DNA of 64,000 nucleotides from an uncultured Pseudomonadota bacterium (GTDB lineage Bacteria; Myxococcota_A; UBA796; GCA-2862545): the NCBI GenBank assembly GCA_913061235.1, contig CAJXTB010000006.1, forward strand, positions 268,116 to 332,115. The letters are read 5' to 3'. The translations under genes and the position numbers were made by a program. Of this stretch, positions 16,436 through 26,293 are shown piece by piece. Each line of letters starts with the position of its first letter. The stretch's first letter is position 1. The notes beneath the pieces are model-generated. The model worked only from the letters and a program-made list of their open reading frames with translations, was not told the origin of the DNA and ran no database searches.

Positions 16436-17419
16436 ATGCGAAGCCATCTATGGGTCAGTCTGGTACTGGTTGGTGCGTGCGTAAATCCGGATGCGCCAGC
16501 CCCGGGTGGTGACAGCAGTGAGTTCGTCTTCACCGTGCCTGCGGGCTCGACGATGAACGGCATCGGTGCTCGATTGGTCGACGAGGGCTTGGCTCCAAGT
16601 GAGTTTAAGTGGAAGTGGTACCTGCGCTCTGCGGATGGAACCTGTCTGAAGGCAGGAGACTTCTCACTGCGCCGGGACATGTCCATGGCGGAGGTCCGTG
16701 AGACCGTCTGTGGTGCACCGCTCGCGAACGATGAGCCGTTCACCGTAGTGGAAGGCTGGCGGATTCGCGACATCGATGCGGCCTTGGTCGCGAAGGGCTG
16801 GATTGAGGCGGGGGACTTCACGCGTGCTGCGACTGAGATGGGTGTAGACGCGCCCTTCGACCTTCCAGCAGAAGCGACGTCGTACGAGGGCTATCTGTAC
16901 CCAGACACCTACATGGTCTCGCCCCCGCCGCGGTTTACGCCAGACATGCTCATTGAGCGGCAGCTGGACGGTTTCAACACGCGATTTGCCGAGCCACGGT
17001 CCGCAGCATTCGACGGCGGACGGTCGCTACAGGACATTGTGGTGATGGCATCGATGCTGGAGCGTGAGGAGCCAACGGATTCCAACCGGGCCCGTGTCGC
17101 TGGCATCCTTTGGAAGCGCATCGACAACCAGTGGCATCTGGGCGTGGACGCGACAAGTCGGTATGAGCTCGATGAATGGAACGACAGACGCGCGTTCTTG
17201 GTGAAGCTACGCGACCCCGCCGATGTGTACAACACACGCCTTCGGCCTGGTATGCCGCCTACACCGATTGGGAACCCGTCGATCACGGCTTTGGAAGCTG
17301 CACTAGCGCCAGAAGACTCGGAGTTCTGGTACTACTTACATGACGCCGATGGCGTGTGGCATGGCGGTCGCAATGCTGCTGAACACGAGGCGAATCGCCG
17401 GCGATACAACGTCTACTGA
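16436..17419 (+). CDS. mltG: Endolytic murein transglycosylase MltG, lipoprotein form
   Basis: 327 residues from ATG 16436 (a GTG lies three bases upstream). The N-terminus ends in the lipobox LVGAC, so this MltG seems to be lipid-anchored instead of using the usual single membrane helix. The LysM-like N-terminal part and the YceG domain are present: EATSYEGYLYPDTY, MASMLEREE with the catalytic Glu, and YNTRLRPGMPPTPIGNPS. MltG cuts nascent glycan strands and sets their length. The close upstream neighbour is slyD. Confidence 0.93.
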   Translation: MRSHLWVSLVLVGACVNPDAPAPGGDSSEFVFTVPAGSTMNGIGARLVDEGLAPSEFKWKWYLRSADGTCLKAGDFSLRRDMSMAEVRETVCGAPLANDEPFTVVEGWRIRDIDAALVAKGWIEAGDFTRAATEMGVDAPFDLPAEATSYEGYLYPDTYMVSPPPRFTPDMLIERQLDGFNTRFAEPRSAAFDGGRSLQDIVVMASMLEREEPTDSNRARVAGILWKRIDNQWHLGVDATSRYELDEWNDRRAFLVKLRDPADVYNTRLRPGMPPTPIGNPSITALEAALAPEDSEFWYYLHDADGVWHGGRNAAEHEANRRRYNVY

Positions 17420-17427
17420 GCGATGGC

Positions 17428-17450
17428 GAGCGCGTCTACTTGACGCGCTC
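17428..17450. terminator. Hairpin between convergent mltG and the ATPase-SLOG gene
   Basis: A 9-bp perfect stem GAGCGCGTC/GACGCGCTC with loop TACTT. There is no T tract on either strand. It could act as a weak bidirectional terminator. Confidence 0.45.
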
Positions 17451-17457
17451 CGCTCGA

Positions 17458-18726
17458 CTAGGCCGCGCCTGTACCGAACGACCGCTCAAACAGTTCTTCA
17501 ACGGCCTTTCTGCCGGTGTCCGTGAGGTACCGAGTACCCGCGCCGGTGAAGTGATGACTGTCGATAATCGGTGTGCCTGGAACCCATGCGTCGCCGCTCC
17601 ACTGGAACCATGCGCTTTGCTCTTGGTCGAAGACCCACAGGTCCTTGTTCCACATACGAGCAAGCTCAACGGACCAACCCGTTCCGCCGACAACGGTACC
17701 ATCTTCTTGGATGGAGCCAATGACGAACACTTGTTGACTACGGCTCACCATATGCCAAAGCGTCTGTAGAACCTTGCGAATCAGGGTGCCTTCGCTGTAC
17801 GTACGGTTGAGTCGACGGGAGACATAGACCAAGCTTACGTCGCCTGCTGCGAGCTCACGGGGAGACAGGGCGTATCTCCCGTTGTCCCGTGACTGCTTGT
17901 GGCCGTCGAAGGTGAAGTTCACCTCTTGTACGCCCCATTTCTCGCTGGCTACGCCGAAAGCTTCCTCAGCCCCTGTGGCGCCACCGCTGTACATGGTGCA
18001 CTCACCAGGTGCGCGACGGCTGCGTTTGGGGGAATCGGTGTCATCCGACGCGCCTAAGAGGAGGTGGGAAGACGGGTCGAGGCGGACGGCGAGTACTTCG
18101 ATCCCGGACTGTGTCGTTCGATCGATGGCGACAATCTCGCCGTCTTGGCGAAGCACGAGTGCGACGTCGACTGGCAGGTCGGCGCTGGTCGTGTCGTCGC
18201 TGCGTGCCGTCAGCCACACAGGTACACCGCGAGCAATTGCGAAGGTCCGCAGTGCGGGCAGTTGTTCGGCGAGTTCGGCTTGAGCAAAGCCATCAATCAC
18301 TACGACTCTCGGCTCAAACTGTGCGACTTCCGCCAGCATGTCCAGATTTCGCTCGAGATGCCCGAGGTCGAAGCCCTTGTCCAAGTAGCTGTGGATGACA
18401 CGATGCCGCTCTGAAGCGACCAGGGCATCACTGCGGTCTCTGACTTGCCCGGTGCGAGCAAGGCCTCCGATGACCTCGTGGTAGTGCGAGCGGACGTGTT
18501 CGACAGTCTCGGACAGGCTGACATGCAGCAGAGAGCGGTCGGCCAGCAGTGCCTCTAGAGCCACGTGTACGAGAACGGCCGTTTTACCGATGCCGGCCGG
18601 AGCTAGAATCAGACCAAGCTGTCCAGCACCGAGCGATTGTGCATCGAGGTTCGCGACGGGTGCGTTGTCTAGTTCCATGCCCATGTGGCCCTCTCGAAGT
18701 GGATGTTCCACAAATTCCAGCGCCAC
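17458..18726 (-). CDS. RecA-like ATPase fused to a SLOG-like Rossmann domain
   Basis: 422 residues from GTG 18726, or 408 from ATG 18684, which has AGAGGG five bases upstream; the choice is open. The N-terminal half is a KaiC/RecA-like ATPase: Walker A APAGIGKTA (42-50) and Walker B RVVVIDGFA (140-147), with sensor-like segment VPVWLTARSDD (168-178). From about 240 a second domain starts with MYSGGATGAEEAFG (245-258), which resembles the Gly-rich nucleotide-binding loop of SLOG proteins (YpsA, DprA, LOG types). SLOG domains bind nucleotides or nucleotide-derived ligands. The pairing suggests a ligand-sensing ATPase; the pathway is unknown. It lies downstream of EF-G on the same strand with a 95-base gap. 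Confidence 0.78.
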   Translation of the reverse strand: MALEFVEHPLREGHMGMELDNAPVANLDAQSLGAGQLGLILAPAGIGKTAVLVHVALEALLADRSLLHVSLSETVEHVRSHYHEVIGGLARTGQVRDRSDALVASERHRVIHSYLDKGFDLGHLERNLDMLAEVAQFEPRVVVIDGFAQAELAEQLPALRTFAIARGVPVWLTARSDDTTSADLPVDVALVLRQDGEIVAIDRTTQSGIEVLAVRLDPSSHLLLGASDDTDSPKRSRRAPGECTMYSGGATGAEEAFGVASEKWGVQEVNFTFDGHKQSRDNGRYALSPRELAAGDVSLVYVSRRLNRTYSEGTLIRKVLQTLWHMVSRSQQVFVIGSIQEDGTVVGGTGWSVELARMWNKDLWVFDQEQSAWFQWSGDAWVPGTPIIDSHHFTGAGTRYLTDTGRKAVEELFERSFGTGAA

Positions 18727-18736
18727 ATAAGACGAA

Positions 18737-18755
18737 ACCCTCCACTAGGGAGGGT
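18737..18755 (-). promoter_or_regulatory. Hairpin that would hide the GGAGGG ribosome-binding site of the ATPase-SLOG gene
   Basis: On the minus strand ACCCTCC and GGAGGGT form a perfect 7-bp stem with a 5-base loop. The GGAGGG arm ends about 11 bases before GTG 18726. If that start is used, the stem would mask its ribosome-binding site; alternatively the palindrome is an operator. Confidence 0.4.
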
Positions 18756-18782
18756 CTCAAACGGCAAAGAATTGCCTATGGC

Positions 18783-18808
18783 GAGGGTTGCCTATGCAGA
18801 CAACCCTC
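18783..18808 (-). terminator. Hairpin downstream of the EF-G gene
   Basis: An 8-bp perfect stem GAGGGTTG/CAACCCTC with a 10-base loop, starting 14 bases after the EF-G stop on the minus strand. There is no T tract, so the terminator role is tentative. Confidence 0.45.
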
Positions 18809-18821
18809 ATGATGGCCACGA

Positions 18822-20900
18822 CTACTTCTTCTTCTGCTCTTCGGCGTAGGCAGCGCGGAGGTCATCGGCAACGTTGTTCGGTGCCTTCTCGTAGCTTGCG
18901 AATTCCATGGAGAACTCAGCCTTGCCCTGGGTCGCAGACCGTAGGGTAGTTGAGTATCCGAACATTTCGGCCAGGGGTACCCGGGCTTCGATGCGTGAGA
19001 ATCCTTGCTCTTCAGTCTGACCAACGATCATGCCGCGACGCTGCATGAGCGTAGAGGTCATGTTGCCGTTGAACTCGGCTGGGCCTTCGAGGTCCACGCG
19101 CATGACGGGCTCGAGGATGACCGGGCCTGCCTTCTCGTACACTTGACGCCAAGCACCGCGAGCGGCTTCCTGGAATGCGATGTCCGAGGAGTCAACGTTG
19201 TGCGACGAACCATCGTTGATGGTGACGCGAACGCCGGTCACAGCCACGCCGATTAGACGGCCCTTGTCGAGCTGGCTCTGGAAGCCCTTGTCACAGGCGG
19301 GGATGTATTCCTTAGGAATGACGCCGCCCTTGATGCTGTCGATGAACTCGTAGTGGCCATCTTCCATGGGCTCAACGAATCCACGGATACGACCGTACTG
19401 ACCCGAACCACCGGTCTGCTTCTTGTGGGTGTAGTCGAAGTCGGCTTTCCTGGTGATGGTCTCGCGGTAGGCAACGCGGGGTGGCGATGTCTCAACCGGA
19501 ACGCCGTACTCACGCTTCATGCGCTCGATGTACACGTCAAGGTGCAGCTCACCCATGCCAGCGATGATGGTATCGCCGGTCTCTGGGTCAGAAGAGATGC
19601 GGAACGTTGGATCTTCGCGGCCGAAGCGCTGCAGTGCCTTGGACAGGTTCTGCGTAGTCGAGCGGTCGGTTGCGGTGATGGTGTAGCTAATGACCGGGTC
19701 CGGAACGAAGATCGAGGTCATGGTGATCTCGACTTCGCCGTCCGTGAAGGTGTCGCCTGACGCGCAGTCGATACCGAACAGTGCGACAATGTCGCCGGCT
19801 TCACTGTGGTCGATCTCTTCTTTGTCGTCCGAGTGCATGCGAACGATACGGCCGACCTTGACCTTCTGGTTGGTACGGCTGTTGTAGATGAAGTCGCCGG
19901 TGTTGAGCTGGCCCTGGTACAAGCGAATGTACGTGAGCTGGCCGTAGCGGCCTTCTTCCAGTTTGAATGCCAAGCCGATGAACGGAAGGTTCGGGTCGGT
20001 CGGGATGACGACCTCTTCCTCTTCGCCACTGGCCATATCGAGGCCACGGTTGACGACGTTTGTCGGGTTCGGCAAGAAGGCGAGGACGCCGTCCATCATG
20101 GCCTGTACGCCGAAGTTCTTGTACGCGGAGCCCATGAATACTGGAGTGAGCTGACGGGAGATGGTTGCCTTGCGGATGGCAGCCTTGAGGGTCTCATTGT
20201 TGACTGCCTCTTCCATCATCTCTTCCATGAGGCCATCGTGGAACATGGACGCGGCGTCCAGAAGCTTCTCACGGTACTCTTCGGCTTGCTCTTGGTACTC
20301 GGCTGGGATTGCGGTGTACTCGAGCTCTTCGCCGTTTTCGCCCTTGTTGTAGATGGCTTGCATCTCAACGAGGTCGATGACGCCGGCGAGTTCGCCTTCG
20401 CTTCCGATTGGAATCTGAACCATTGCAGCGTTGTGCTTGAGCTTCTCGCGAAGCTGCTCGGTGACGCGGAAGGGGTTGGCGCCCTGGCGGTCGAGCTTGT
20501 TCACGAATGCGATGCGTGGAACATCGTAGCGACGCATCTGACGGTCAACAGTCAGCGACTGCGACTGAACACCGGCCACGCCGCACAGGACGAGGATGGC
20601 GCCATCAAGAACACGCAGGGCACGCTCAACTTCAATCGTGAAGTCAACGTGACCAGGGGTGTCGATGATATTGATGTGGTGGTTTTTCCATTCCGTGTAG
20701 GTCGCGGCGGACTGGATGGTAATTCCACGCTCTTTTTCGAGCTCCATGGAATCCATCTTGGCGCCGACGCCGTCCTTGCCGCGGACTTCGTGGATGGCGT
20801 GAATCTTGTTCGTGTAGAACAGGATTCGCTCGGTCAGAGTAGTCTTACCCGAGTCGATGTGGGCAGAGATGCCGATGTTACGGACCAGTTCGAGATTCAT
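18822..20900 (-). CDS. fusA: Elongation factor G, spdEFG1/mtEFG1-like
   Basis: 692 residues, full length with all five domains. G1 is AHIDSGKTT (13-21) with Ser where common EF-G has Ala; this Ser, together with the opening [12 protein letters not shown], is a mark of the EF-G group shared by spirochaetes, planctomycetes, deltaproteobacteria and mitochondrial EFG1. G2/G3 follow as RGITIQSAA and [10 protein letters not shown]4 as NKLD. It ends in a Lys-rich tail (EEQKKK). It catalyses translocation on the ribosome; in bacteria that also have a second EF-G the two split translocation and recycling. No ribosomal-protein operon (rpsL-rpsG) surrounds it, which is unusual for a canonical fusA but normal for this group. 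Confidence 0.95.
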   Translation of the reverse strand: MNLELVRNIGISAHIDSGKTTLTERILFYTNKIHAIHEVRGKDGVGAKMDSMELEKERGITIQSAATYTEWKNHHINIIDTPGHVDFTIEVERALRVLDGAILVLCGVAGVQSQSLTVDRQMRRYDVPRIAFVNKLDRQGANPFRVTEQLREKLKHNAAMVQIPIGSEGELAGVIDLVEMQAIYNKGENGEELEYTAIPAEYQEQAEEYREKLLDAASMFHDGLMEEMMEEAVNNETLKAAIRKATISRQLTPVFMGSAYKNFGVQAMMDGVLAFLPNPTNVVNRGLDMASGEEEEVVIPTDPNLPFIGLAFKLEEGRYGQLTYIRLYQGQLNTGDFIYNSRTNQKVKVGRIVRMHSDDKEEIDHSEAGDIVALFGIDCASGDTFTDGEVEITMTSIFVPDPVISYTITATDRSTTQNLSKALQRFGREDPTFRISSDPETGDTIIAGMGELHLDVYIERMKREYGVPVETSPPRVAYRETITRKADFDYTHKKQTGGSGQYGRIRGFVEPMEDGHYEFIDSIKGGVIPKEYIPACDKGFQSQLDKGRLIGVAVTGVRVTINDGSSHNVDSSDIAFQEAARGAWRQVYEKAGPVILEPVMRVDLEGPAEFNGNMTSTLMQRRGMIVGQTEEQGFSRIEARVPLAEMFGYSTTLRSATQGKAEFSMEFASYEKAPNNVADDLRAAYAEEQKKK

Positions 20901-21045
20901 GACGGAGCGCTCCCAAGGTGGGTTCTAAAAAGGTCGGCGGTGATAAGCCGCATGGGCACCTTGGGCAAGCGAGTGACGGCGCGCCAGTACTATCCGTGGT
21001 AAACCGGCGTCCGTCGGGATCGTCCCGGTCCCCAAGGAGTACGCT

Positions 21046-21600
21046 ATGAAGCTGTTCGCAATTGCCAGTGTCTTGTTTGTCACCGCATGCGGGTCTTCGA
21101 CCCCTGAAACCACGGTCACCACCGATGACGCGCACGTTGGCGAGCATGCTGCGGACCACGCAGAAGGTGCTGCCCATGAAGCCGGCGATGCTATGGAGCA
21201 CGTTGCTGCTGGTGTCGAAGGCGCTGCTGATGATGCCGCCGAAGGCGCTGCTGCCGCTCTCGAAGGTGCTGGCGATGCTGTTGAAGCTGCTGGCGAAGCC
21301 GCTGCCGCTGCCGGAACTGCTGCTGCCGAAGGCGCTGCTGCTGCCGGAACTGCTGCTGCCGAGGGCGCTGCTGCTGCCGGAACTGCTGCTGCCGAGGGCG
21401 CTGCTGCTGCCGGAACCGCCGCTGCTGGCGGACTTGACGCCGCTGCCGCTGCAGCACGTAGTGCCGTGCCCACCACAATGACGCGTCCCGGTTCTGCACC
21501 GGCCCCCGCCGCTGCTCCCGCTGGTGGAATGACGCGTCCCGGTACGGCTCCAGCTCCAGCTCCAGCAGCACCCGCTGGCGGAATGACCCGCCCACGCTAG
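21046..21600 (+). CDS. Ala-rich lipoprotein with C-terminal GGMTRPR motif
   Basis: 184 residues. Signal peptide with lipobox FVTAC (Cys15), then a His/Glu segment and a long Ala/Glu/Gly helix-forming stretch (about 35-140) with three GTAAAEGAAAA repeats. Three MTRPG/MTRPR motifs close the protein, which ends in GGMTRPR. The next gene's product ends identically, so the motif may be functional. Alternatively it could reflect duplication. AAGGAG precedes ATG 21046. Probably an outer-membrane-associated spacer protein (Lpp-like role is speculation). Confidence 0.8.
   Translation: MKLFAIASVLFVTACGSSTPETTVTTDDAHVGEHAADHAEGAAHEAGDAMEHVAAGVEGAADDAAEGAAAALEGAGDAVEAAGEAAAAAGTAAAEGAAAAGTAAAEGAAAAGTAAAEGAAAAGTAAAGGLDAAAAAARSAVPTTMTRPGSAPAPAAAPAGGMTRPGTAPAPAPAAPAGGMTRPR
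21313..21411 (+). repeat. 33-bp tandem repeats in the Ala-rich lipoprotein gene
   Basis: Three near-perfect 33-base units begin at 21313, 21346 and 21379, with a degenerate fourth from 21412. They code for Gly-Thr-Ala-Ala-Ala-Glu-Gly-Ala repeats. Confidence 0.85.
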
Positions 21601-21666
21601 CTCGGAATGAGTTTTGTCCCGCGGCGGGTTGACCCGCTGCGGGCCCAATGCCCCCTAGGAGTTGTC

Positions 21667-22215
21667 ATGCGCCTGTTCTGGCTACCTTGTGCTGCTGTTT
21701 TCCTTCTGTCATCGCTTGCTTGCTCACTGGGAGGGTCCTCACCTGAGGTGGTCACCTCGGATCCTGTAGACGGTGTAGAAGTTCCGGAACTTGTCGCTGC
21801 GACTGAGGTCGCGTTGGATGACTCCAGTTGCTGCTGCGCATATATCCAGGAGACTAGTCAGGAGAAATCCTACGACTCCATGCTTGCGCGGAACTGCACA
21901 GAATGGGGCTTTGAGTGCGTTGATGATGGTTTCTGTGATGGCACAATGGCCGCAGTTGAACCAGAACCAGCGGCGGAGCCGGTAGTCGCTCCGACCCCTG
22001 CACCAGCAGTCGTTGCTCCGAGGCCTGCACCGCGCCCATCGTCGACATCCATGTCGCGTCCCGGGTCTGGCACAGCTCCGTCGGGCACGACCCGTCCGTC
22101 GAGTGGCGGCATGACGCGCCCCGGAAGCACAACAACAACAACGCGTCCGTCTTCTCGTCCAGCGCCTAGCCCGTCCCCTCGGCCGTCAAGCGGTGGGATG
22201 ACCCGCCCGCGCTGA
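21667..22215 (+). CDS. Cys-containing lipoprotein with the same C-terminal GGMTRPR motif
   Basis: 182 residues from ATG 21667, preceded by TAGGAG; the longer reading from 21607 is unlikely. Lipobox SSLAC. A compact region with CCC and three further Cys (about 50-95) is followed by a Pro/Ser/Thr/Arg linker containing MSRPG, TTRPS and MTRPG motifs, and the end is GGMTRPR. It is 66 bases after a lipoprotein gene ending the same way and is probably cotranscribed. Function unknown. Confidence 0.78.
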   Translation: MRLFWLPCAAVFLLSSLACSLGGSSPEVVTSDPVDGVEVPELVAATEVALDDSSCCCAYIQETSQEKSYDSMLARNCTEWGFECVDDGFCDGTMAAVEPEPAAEPVVAPTPAPAVVAPRPAPRPSSTSMSRPGSGTAPSGTTRPSSGGMTRPGSTTTTTRPSSRPAPSPSPRPSSGGMTRPR

Positions 22216-22249
22216 TTGGAGCGGTAATGCGGCCTGGAAGACCGAGCGG

Positions 22250-22870
22250 CTACGCTTTGGCGTAGAGTTGGGTCTGAAGGAAGTCTTCGAAGAAGCTGAC
22301 AACGGCTTCGTCGAGGTCTTCGGGGCCACCGAGCATGGTGGAGAGTTGCTGGCGGTCTTCGATGGCAAAGCGCACCAGCATGTGCATGGTGCCGAACATG
22401 TAGAGGCGCGTGCGAACAGACGACCAGTCTGGGCGGAAGCTGCGCAGGATCATCTCGAGGCGCAACAGTACGGGCTCGGAATAGTCGCTAACCACGATTT
22501 CGTCGTGAAGCCCCTGGTCCAAAACATGACGCAGCACCAGTCGGATGTGCTCGCGGTGCTCTTTGCAGAACGCCCAAGCTGTGCTTGCCAACCAGGTGAC
22601 CGTTTCGGGGCCGACGGAAGGCACCTGTGTGGGGACGAAGCTGAGTAGTTCTTCGTAGAGGTGATGCAGGACGGTCACATACAGGCCCTGCTTGCCCTCG
22701 AAGTAGTAGGCCAGTGTTGCAACGTTGACGCTCGCGGACTTCGCGATCATGCGCGTAGACGTCCCGGCGAAGCCATGCGCGGCGAACAGTGGAAGTGCGG
22801 CTGCGAGAATTCGATCTCGCGTGTTTTCGCCGATGGTCCCCTTCGGTACTGGCACAGTGTCTCTCCCCAT
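22250..22870 (-). CDS. TetR-family transcriptional regulator
   Basis: 206 residues. The N-terminal HTH domain has RDRILAAALPLFAAHGFAGTSTRMIAKSA and VNVATLAYYFEGKQGLY, the standard TetR pattern including the YYF-x-GK recognition-helix end. The remaining all-helical part is a ligand-binding domain of the CerR/YbiH-like kind. It is divergent from the GlmU-like gene (79-base gap), so it may control that promoter or its own; no clear palindrome was seen. Confidence 0.9.
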   Translation of the reverse strand: MGRDTVPVPKGTIGENTRDRILAAALPLFAAHGFAGTSTRMIAKSASVNVATLAYYFEGKQGLYVTVLHHLYEELLSFVPTQVPSVGPETVTWLASTAWAFCKEHREHIRLVLRHVLDQGLHDEIVVSDYSEPVLLRLEMILRSFRPDWSSVRTRLYMFGTMHMLVRFAIEDRQQLSTMLGGPEDLDEAVVSFFEDFLQTQLYAKA

Positions 22871-22949
22871 TGTGATTGGCCATCGGCCCTAACCCGCATG
22901 CAGGCTAGGGTGTGTTTGTGGTCGGAATACAAGGCCATTGGAGGTCACC

Positions 22950-23906
22950 ATGTCAGTCGCCGAACGTCACTCTTTGCTCTGGGGCTGGACGCTGGAAGAT
23001 TGGGCAAACCACGCGAAACAGCGACTGGGAGCCCAGGGTGTAGTCGCAAGATTTGTCGGTATTGACCTCGCCAGACTGTCGCCCTCAAATGGAGGACAGT
23101 TTGTTCGCGCATCCGACGGCGCGTTGATTGCTGATTTTGGGAATGGGCCGGAGACTCGTGTGCCGGATGCCGTGGTTCCGGACGCCTCAACGCCGTGGGG
23201 TCTAGCCGTGACCCGTCAGGCGCTGTGCCGTCGCCAGGTCCGGGAGCTTGTGGAGTCGGGCGTTCATGTAGTGGCCATCGACGCGCTCTGGGTGGACGCT
23301 ACGGTGACTGTCGCCCCCGGTGCGGTGCTGGGACCGGCTGTCCGCTTGTGCGGGTCTACAACGGTCGCAGCCGGTGCGATTGTGATGACCGGTTGCCATG
23401 TGACGAACACCACGATTGGTGAGGGTGCCGTACTCAAGCCGCACACTGTGGCGGACTCCGCGATCGTTGGTCCGACCGCGGCTGTTGGACCGAGCGCGCA
23501 CCTCCGGACCGGGGCTGACCTGCGGGAAGGCGTGAAGGTCGGCAATTTCGTCGAGGTGAAGAAGAGCGTGCTGCACGCCGGGAGTAAGGCGTCTCATCTC
23601 ACCTACATTGGTGATGCAGAGGTCGGGGTCAACGCCAACATCGGAGCGGGTACCATCACCTGCAACTACGACGGCTATGGCAAGCACAAGACCACAATTG
23701 GGGCGGGTGCTTTCATTGGTTCAAACAGTTCCTTGGTGGCTCCACTCACAATTGGTGAAGGCGCCATTGTTGGAGCCGGCTCAGTCATCACTCAAGATGT
23801 GCCAGACGATGCCCTCTCTGTAGAGCGGACCACGCAGCGGACCCTCGAGAATCGGGCCTCTCGGATTCGTGCCAGCAACGCGCGGCGCGCAGGAAAGACC
23901 CCGTGA
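22950..23906 (+). CDS. GlmU-like acetyltransferase lacking the uridylyltransferase domain
   Basis: 318 residues from ATG 22950 with GGAGG five bases upstream. Residues about 110-300 form a left-handed beta-helix like the C-terminal half of GlmU, which acetylates glucosamine-1-phosphate. The active-site set is conserved: Arg in HLRTGADL, Lys in VEVKKS, His and Tyr in [14 protein letters not shown], Asn/Tyr in [15 protein letters not shown]. Before this lies a linker-like helix ([19 protein letters not shown]), but the N-terminal pyrophosphorylase motif (LAAGxGTRM) is absent; about 100 unrelated residues stand there instead. The pyrophosphorylase may be a separate gene. It overlaps the helicase gene by four bases. 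Confidence 0.87.
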   Translation: MSVAERHSLLWGWTLEDWANHAKQRLGAQGVVARFVGIDLARLSPSNGGQFVRASDGALIADFGNGPETRVPDAVVPDASTPWGLAVTRQALCRRQVRELVESGVHVVAIDALWVDATVTVAPGAVLGPAVRLCGSTTVAAGAIVMTGCHVTNTTIGEGAVLKPHTVADSAIVGPTAAVGPSAHLRTGADLREGVKVGNFVEVKKSVLHAGSKASHLTYIGDAEVGVNANIGAGTITCNYDGYGKHKTTIGAGAFIGSNSSLVAPLTIGEGAIVGAGSVITQDVPDDALSVERTTQRTLENRASRIRASNARRAGKTP

Positions 23907-26182
23907 GCGAAGAACTTCCCGAGCATCAGCAGTTCCTCAACCCGGAGCAGTTCAAGGCCGTCACCCAGACAGACGGCGCCATGCTGATTCTTGCCGGAGC
24001 AGGGTCCGGTAAAACCCGTGTTCTAACCCGTCGTATTGCACAGCTTTTGTACAACGGTACCGACCCAAAGGCGATCCTAGCCGTGACCTTCACCAACAAG
24101 GCCGCGTCGGAGATGAAGGAACGTGTGGAAGAGTTGGTAGGTGAAGCCGGCAAGAAGGTGTGGGTCTCCACCTTCCACTCCAGTTGCTGTCGTATCCTTC
24201 GCCAGGACATCGAACATCTCGGCTACACCCAGCGCTTCTCCATCTACGACGATGACGACCAGAAGCGCATTGTCAGGGGTCTGTTGGACGAGCTGAATAT
24301 TGACCGCAAGGCGCATCCGCCAAAGTCCTTTCTGTCGCAGATCGACTTTCATAAGAATCGCGGACGCGGGCCTGATGAAGTGTTGAAGGAACACCGTGGA
24401 CACGATGTTCAGACCTTGCTGCGCGTCTGGCGCCGGTACGAAGAGTCACTTCTGGCCGCCGATGCGCTGGACTTCAATGACCTTATTGGCAAGGTCGTTA
24501 TTCTGTTCCGTGACCATCCAGAAGTGCGTCAGAAGTGGCAGGAACGCTTCGAGTATGTGCTGGTGGACGAGTACCAGGACACCAACCGCCTGCAGTACGC
24601 CCTCCTTCGCGTCTTGGCAGAGCCGCAGCGGAACATCGCCGTGGTGGGTGACGATGACCAGTCTATTTACGGCTTCCGCGGTGCAGATATTACGAACATT
24701 CTGTCGTTCGAGAAGGACTATACTGAAGCGAACGTCATTCGTTTGGAGCGAAACTACCGCTCCACTCCCAATATTTTGGCGGTCAGCAACGCTCTCGTCG
24801 CCAAGAACAAGGGACGCATGGAAAAGCGCCTGTGGACGGAGGGAGACCCTGGTAGCAAGGTGCGTATGGTGCGTCGGGCGAACGCGCGTGATGAGGCTGA
24901 ATGGGTCGCAGACGCCGCTCAATTGATGCAGCGGCGGGGTGCTGAGTGGGAAGATATTGCGGTCATCTACCGGACCAACGCCACATCCCGTGTGTTCGAG
25001 CAAGCCATGCAGCGGCGAGCCATTCCGTACCGAATCGTGGGTGGGCGGAAGTTCTACGCGCGTCGTGAAGTCCGAGACATTCTCTGCTACCTACGGCAGT
25101 TGACGAACCCGGCAGATGACGCTGCGTTCCTACGTGTGTGCAACGTGCCCACCCGTGGCATTGGCTCCAAGGGGTTGGCAGACCTCCGAAAAGAGGCGAG
25201 CACCCGCGGTGAGCCGTTGCTAAACGTCGCTAAGGGGATGACGTCAGGCTCGCCTCGCGCCCGAAAAGCGATTGGTGCGTATGCAGAGCTGATCGAGTCG
25301 CTCACCAAGTGGTCCCACGAGCTGACCCCCGCCGAGCTTGTGGCACGGGTCATCAAGGAGACCGGCTACCAAGGCATGCTGTCGGCCGAGAAGACCCGTG
25401 AATCAGAGGGGAGGCTGGAGAACCTGAACCAGCTTTGTATGGACGCGGCATCTTTTGAGCATCCGGATCCGCACGCCAATGACTTTGAGACCTTGGCGGG
25501 CTGGCTCGATTCCGTGGCACTGACCGGGCAAGACGAACAGATTCCCGATGGTGGCATGTTGACCCTGATGACGGTCCACAACTCGAAGGGACTTGAGTAT
25601 CCGATCGTGTTTGTGGTCCATATGATGGAAAAGCAGTTTCCACACGCACGATCGCTGGATGAGGATGGTGGCGTGGAGGAGGAGCGTCGACTGGCGTACG
25701 TCGCCTTCACCCGCGCGAAACTTCAGCTCATCATCACCTACAACGTCATTGGTCCGTCCAATGATTACGGAGGTCGCGGCGGGCCGACCGACCCCGCAGA
25801 ACCCTCACGGTTTCTGTTCGGCTTGCCCGATGAGTGTCTCGAGGGAGACCTACCGGATGTTGAGCCCCACGCGGCGCAACTGAAAGCACTGGCAGTGCGT
25901 AAGAAGACCATTCACGACCAAAAGCTTCAGGCCTTCCTTGAGCGTCAGAAAGAGAACGCCGCTGTGGAAGTGGAGGAACCTGATGATTTACGGCTCATTG
26001 AAGTCGAGTCGTCGGACCAAATCTCTGTGGGGGTCCGCGTGCACCATCCGCGATTCGGCGTAGGTACGGTGCGTATGGTCCGTGGTCGCGGTCCGATAGC
26101 GCAGGTTTTTGTCGCGTTCGCCGGAGGCCGCACCAAGTCGGTTCGTCTGGGCGACCCCAGCCTTCAGTTGGTGATGGACTAG
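23903..26182 (+). CDS. pcrA: UvrD/PcrA-type 3'-5' DNA helicase
   Basis: 759 residues, the usual length. All superfamily 1 motifs are present: Walker [93 protein letters not shown]. The C-terminal segment ([15 protein letters not shown]) is the Tudor-like tail of PcrA/UvrD that binds RNA polymerase. It unwinds DNA in repair and removes proteins from DNA. The GTG start overlaps the GlmU-like stop. Assignment as pcrA rather than uvrD or rep is by overall pattern only. Confidence 0.93.
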   Translation: MSEELPEHQQFLNPEQFKAVTQTDGAMLILAGAGSGKTRVLTRRIAQLLYNGTDPKAILAVTFTNKAASEMKERVEELVGEAGKKVWVSTFHSSCCRILRQDIEHLGYTQRFSIYDDDDQKRIVRGLLDELNIDRKAHPPKSFLSQIDFHKNRGRGPDEVLKEHRGHDVQTLLRVWRRYEESLLAADALDFNDLIGKVVILFRDHPEVRQKWQERFEYVLVDEYQDTNRLQYALLRVLAEPQRNIAVVGDDDQSIYGFRGADITNILSFEKDYTEANVIRLERNYRSTPNILAVSNALVAKNKGRMEKRLWTEGDPGSKVRMVRRANARDEAEWVADAAQLMQRRGAEWEDIAVIYRTNATSRVFEQAMQRRAIPYRIVGGRKFYARREVRDILCYLRQLTNPADDAAFLRVCNVPTRGIGSKGLADLRKEASTRGEPLLNVAKGMTSGSPRARKAIGAYAELIESLTKWSHELTPAELVARVIKETGYQGMLSAEKTRESEGRLENLNQLCMDAASFEHPDPHANDFETLAGWLDSVALTGQDEQIPDGGMLTLMTVHNSKGLEYPIVFVVHMMEKQFPHARSLDEDGGVEEERRLAYVAFTRAKLQLIITYNVIGPSNDYGGRGGPTDPAEPSRFLFGLPDECLEGDLPDVEPHAAQLKALAVRKKTIHDQKLQAFLERQKENAAVEVEEPDDLRLIEVESSDQISVGVRVHHPRFGVGTVRMVRGRGPIAQVFVAFAGGRTKSVRLGDPSLQLVMD

Positions 26183-26293
26183 CCGACTACGAAACTGCCG
26201 AGGTGCCCCTGTGCCTCGCATTGTCGCCCCCGCGCTAGCTTCGGATGCAATGCCCTGCTAGCGTGCGGCCTGCCAAGGATCCGTGCCCGCCTC

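Noticed and set aside
19806..21002. 398-codon plus-strand frame antisense to fusA
   Set aside because: EF-G is certain on the minus strand; the antisense product has no motifs.
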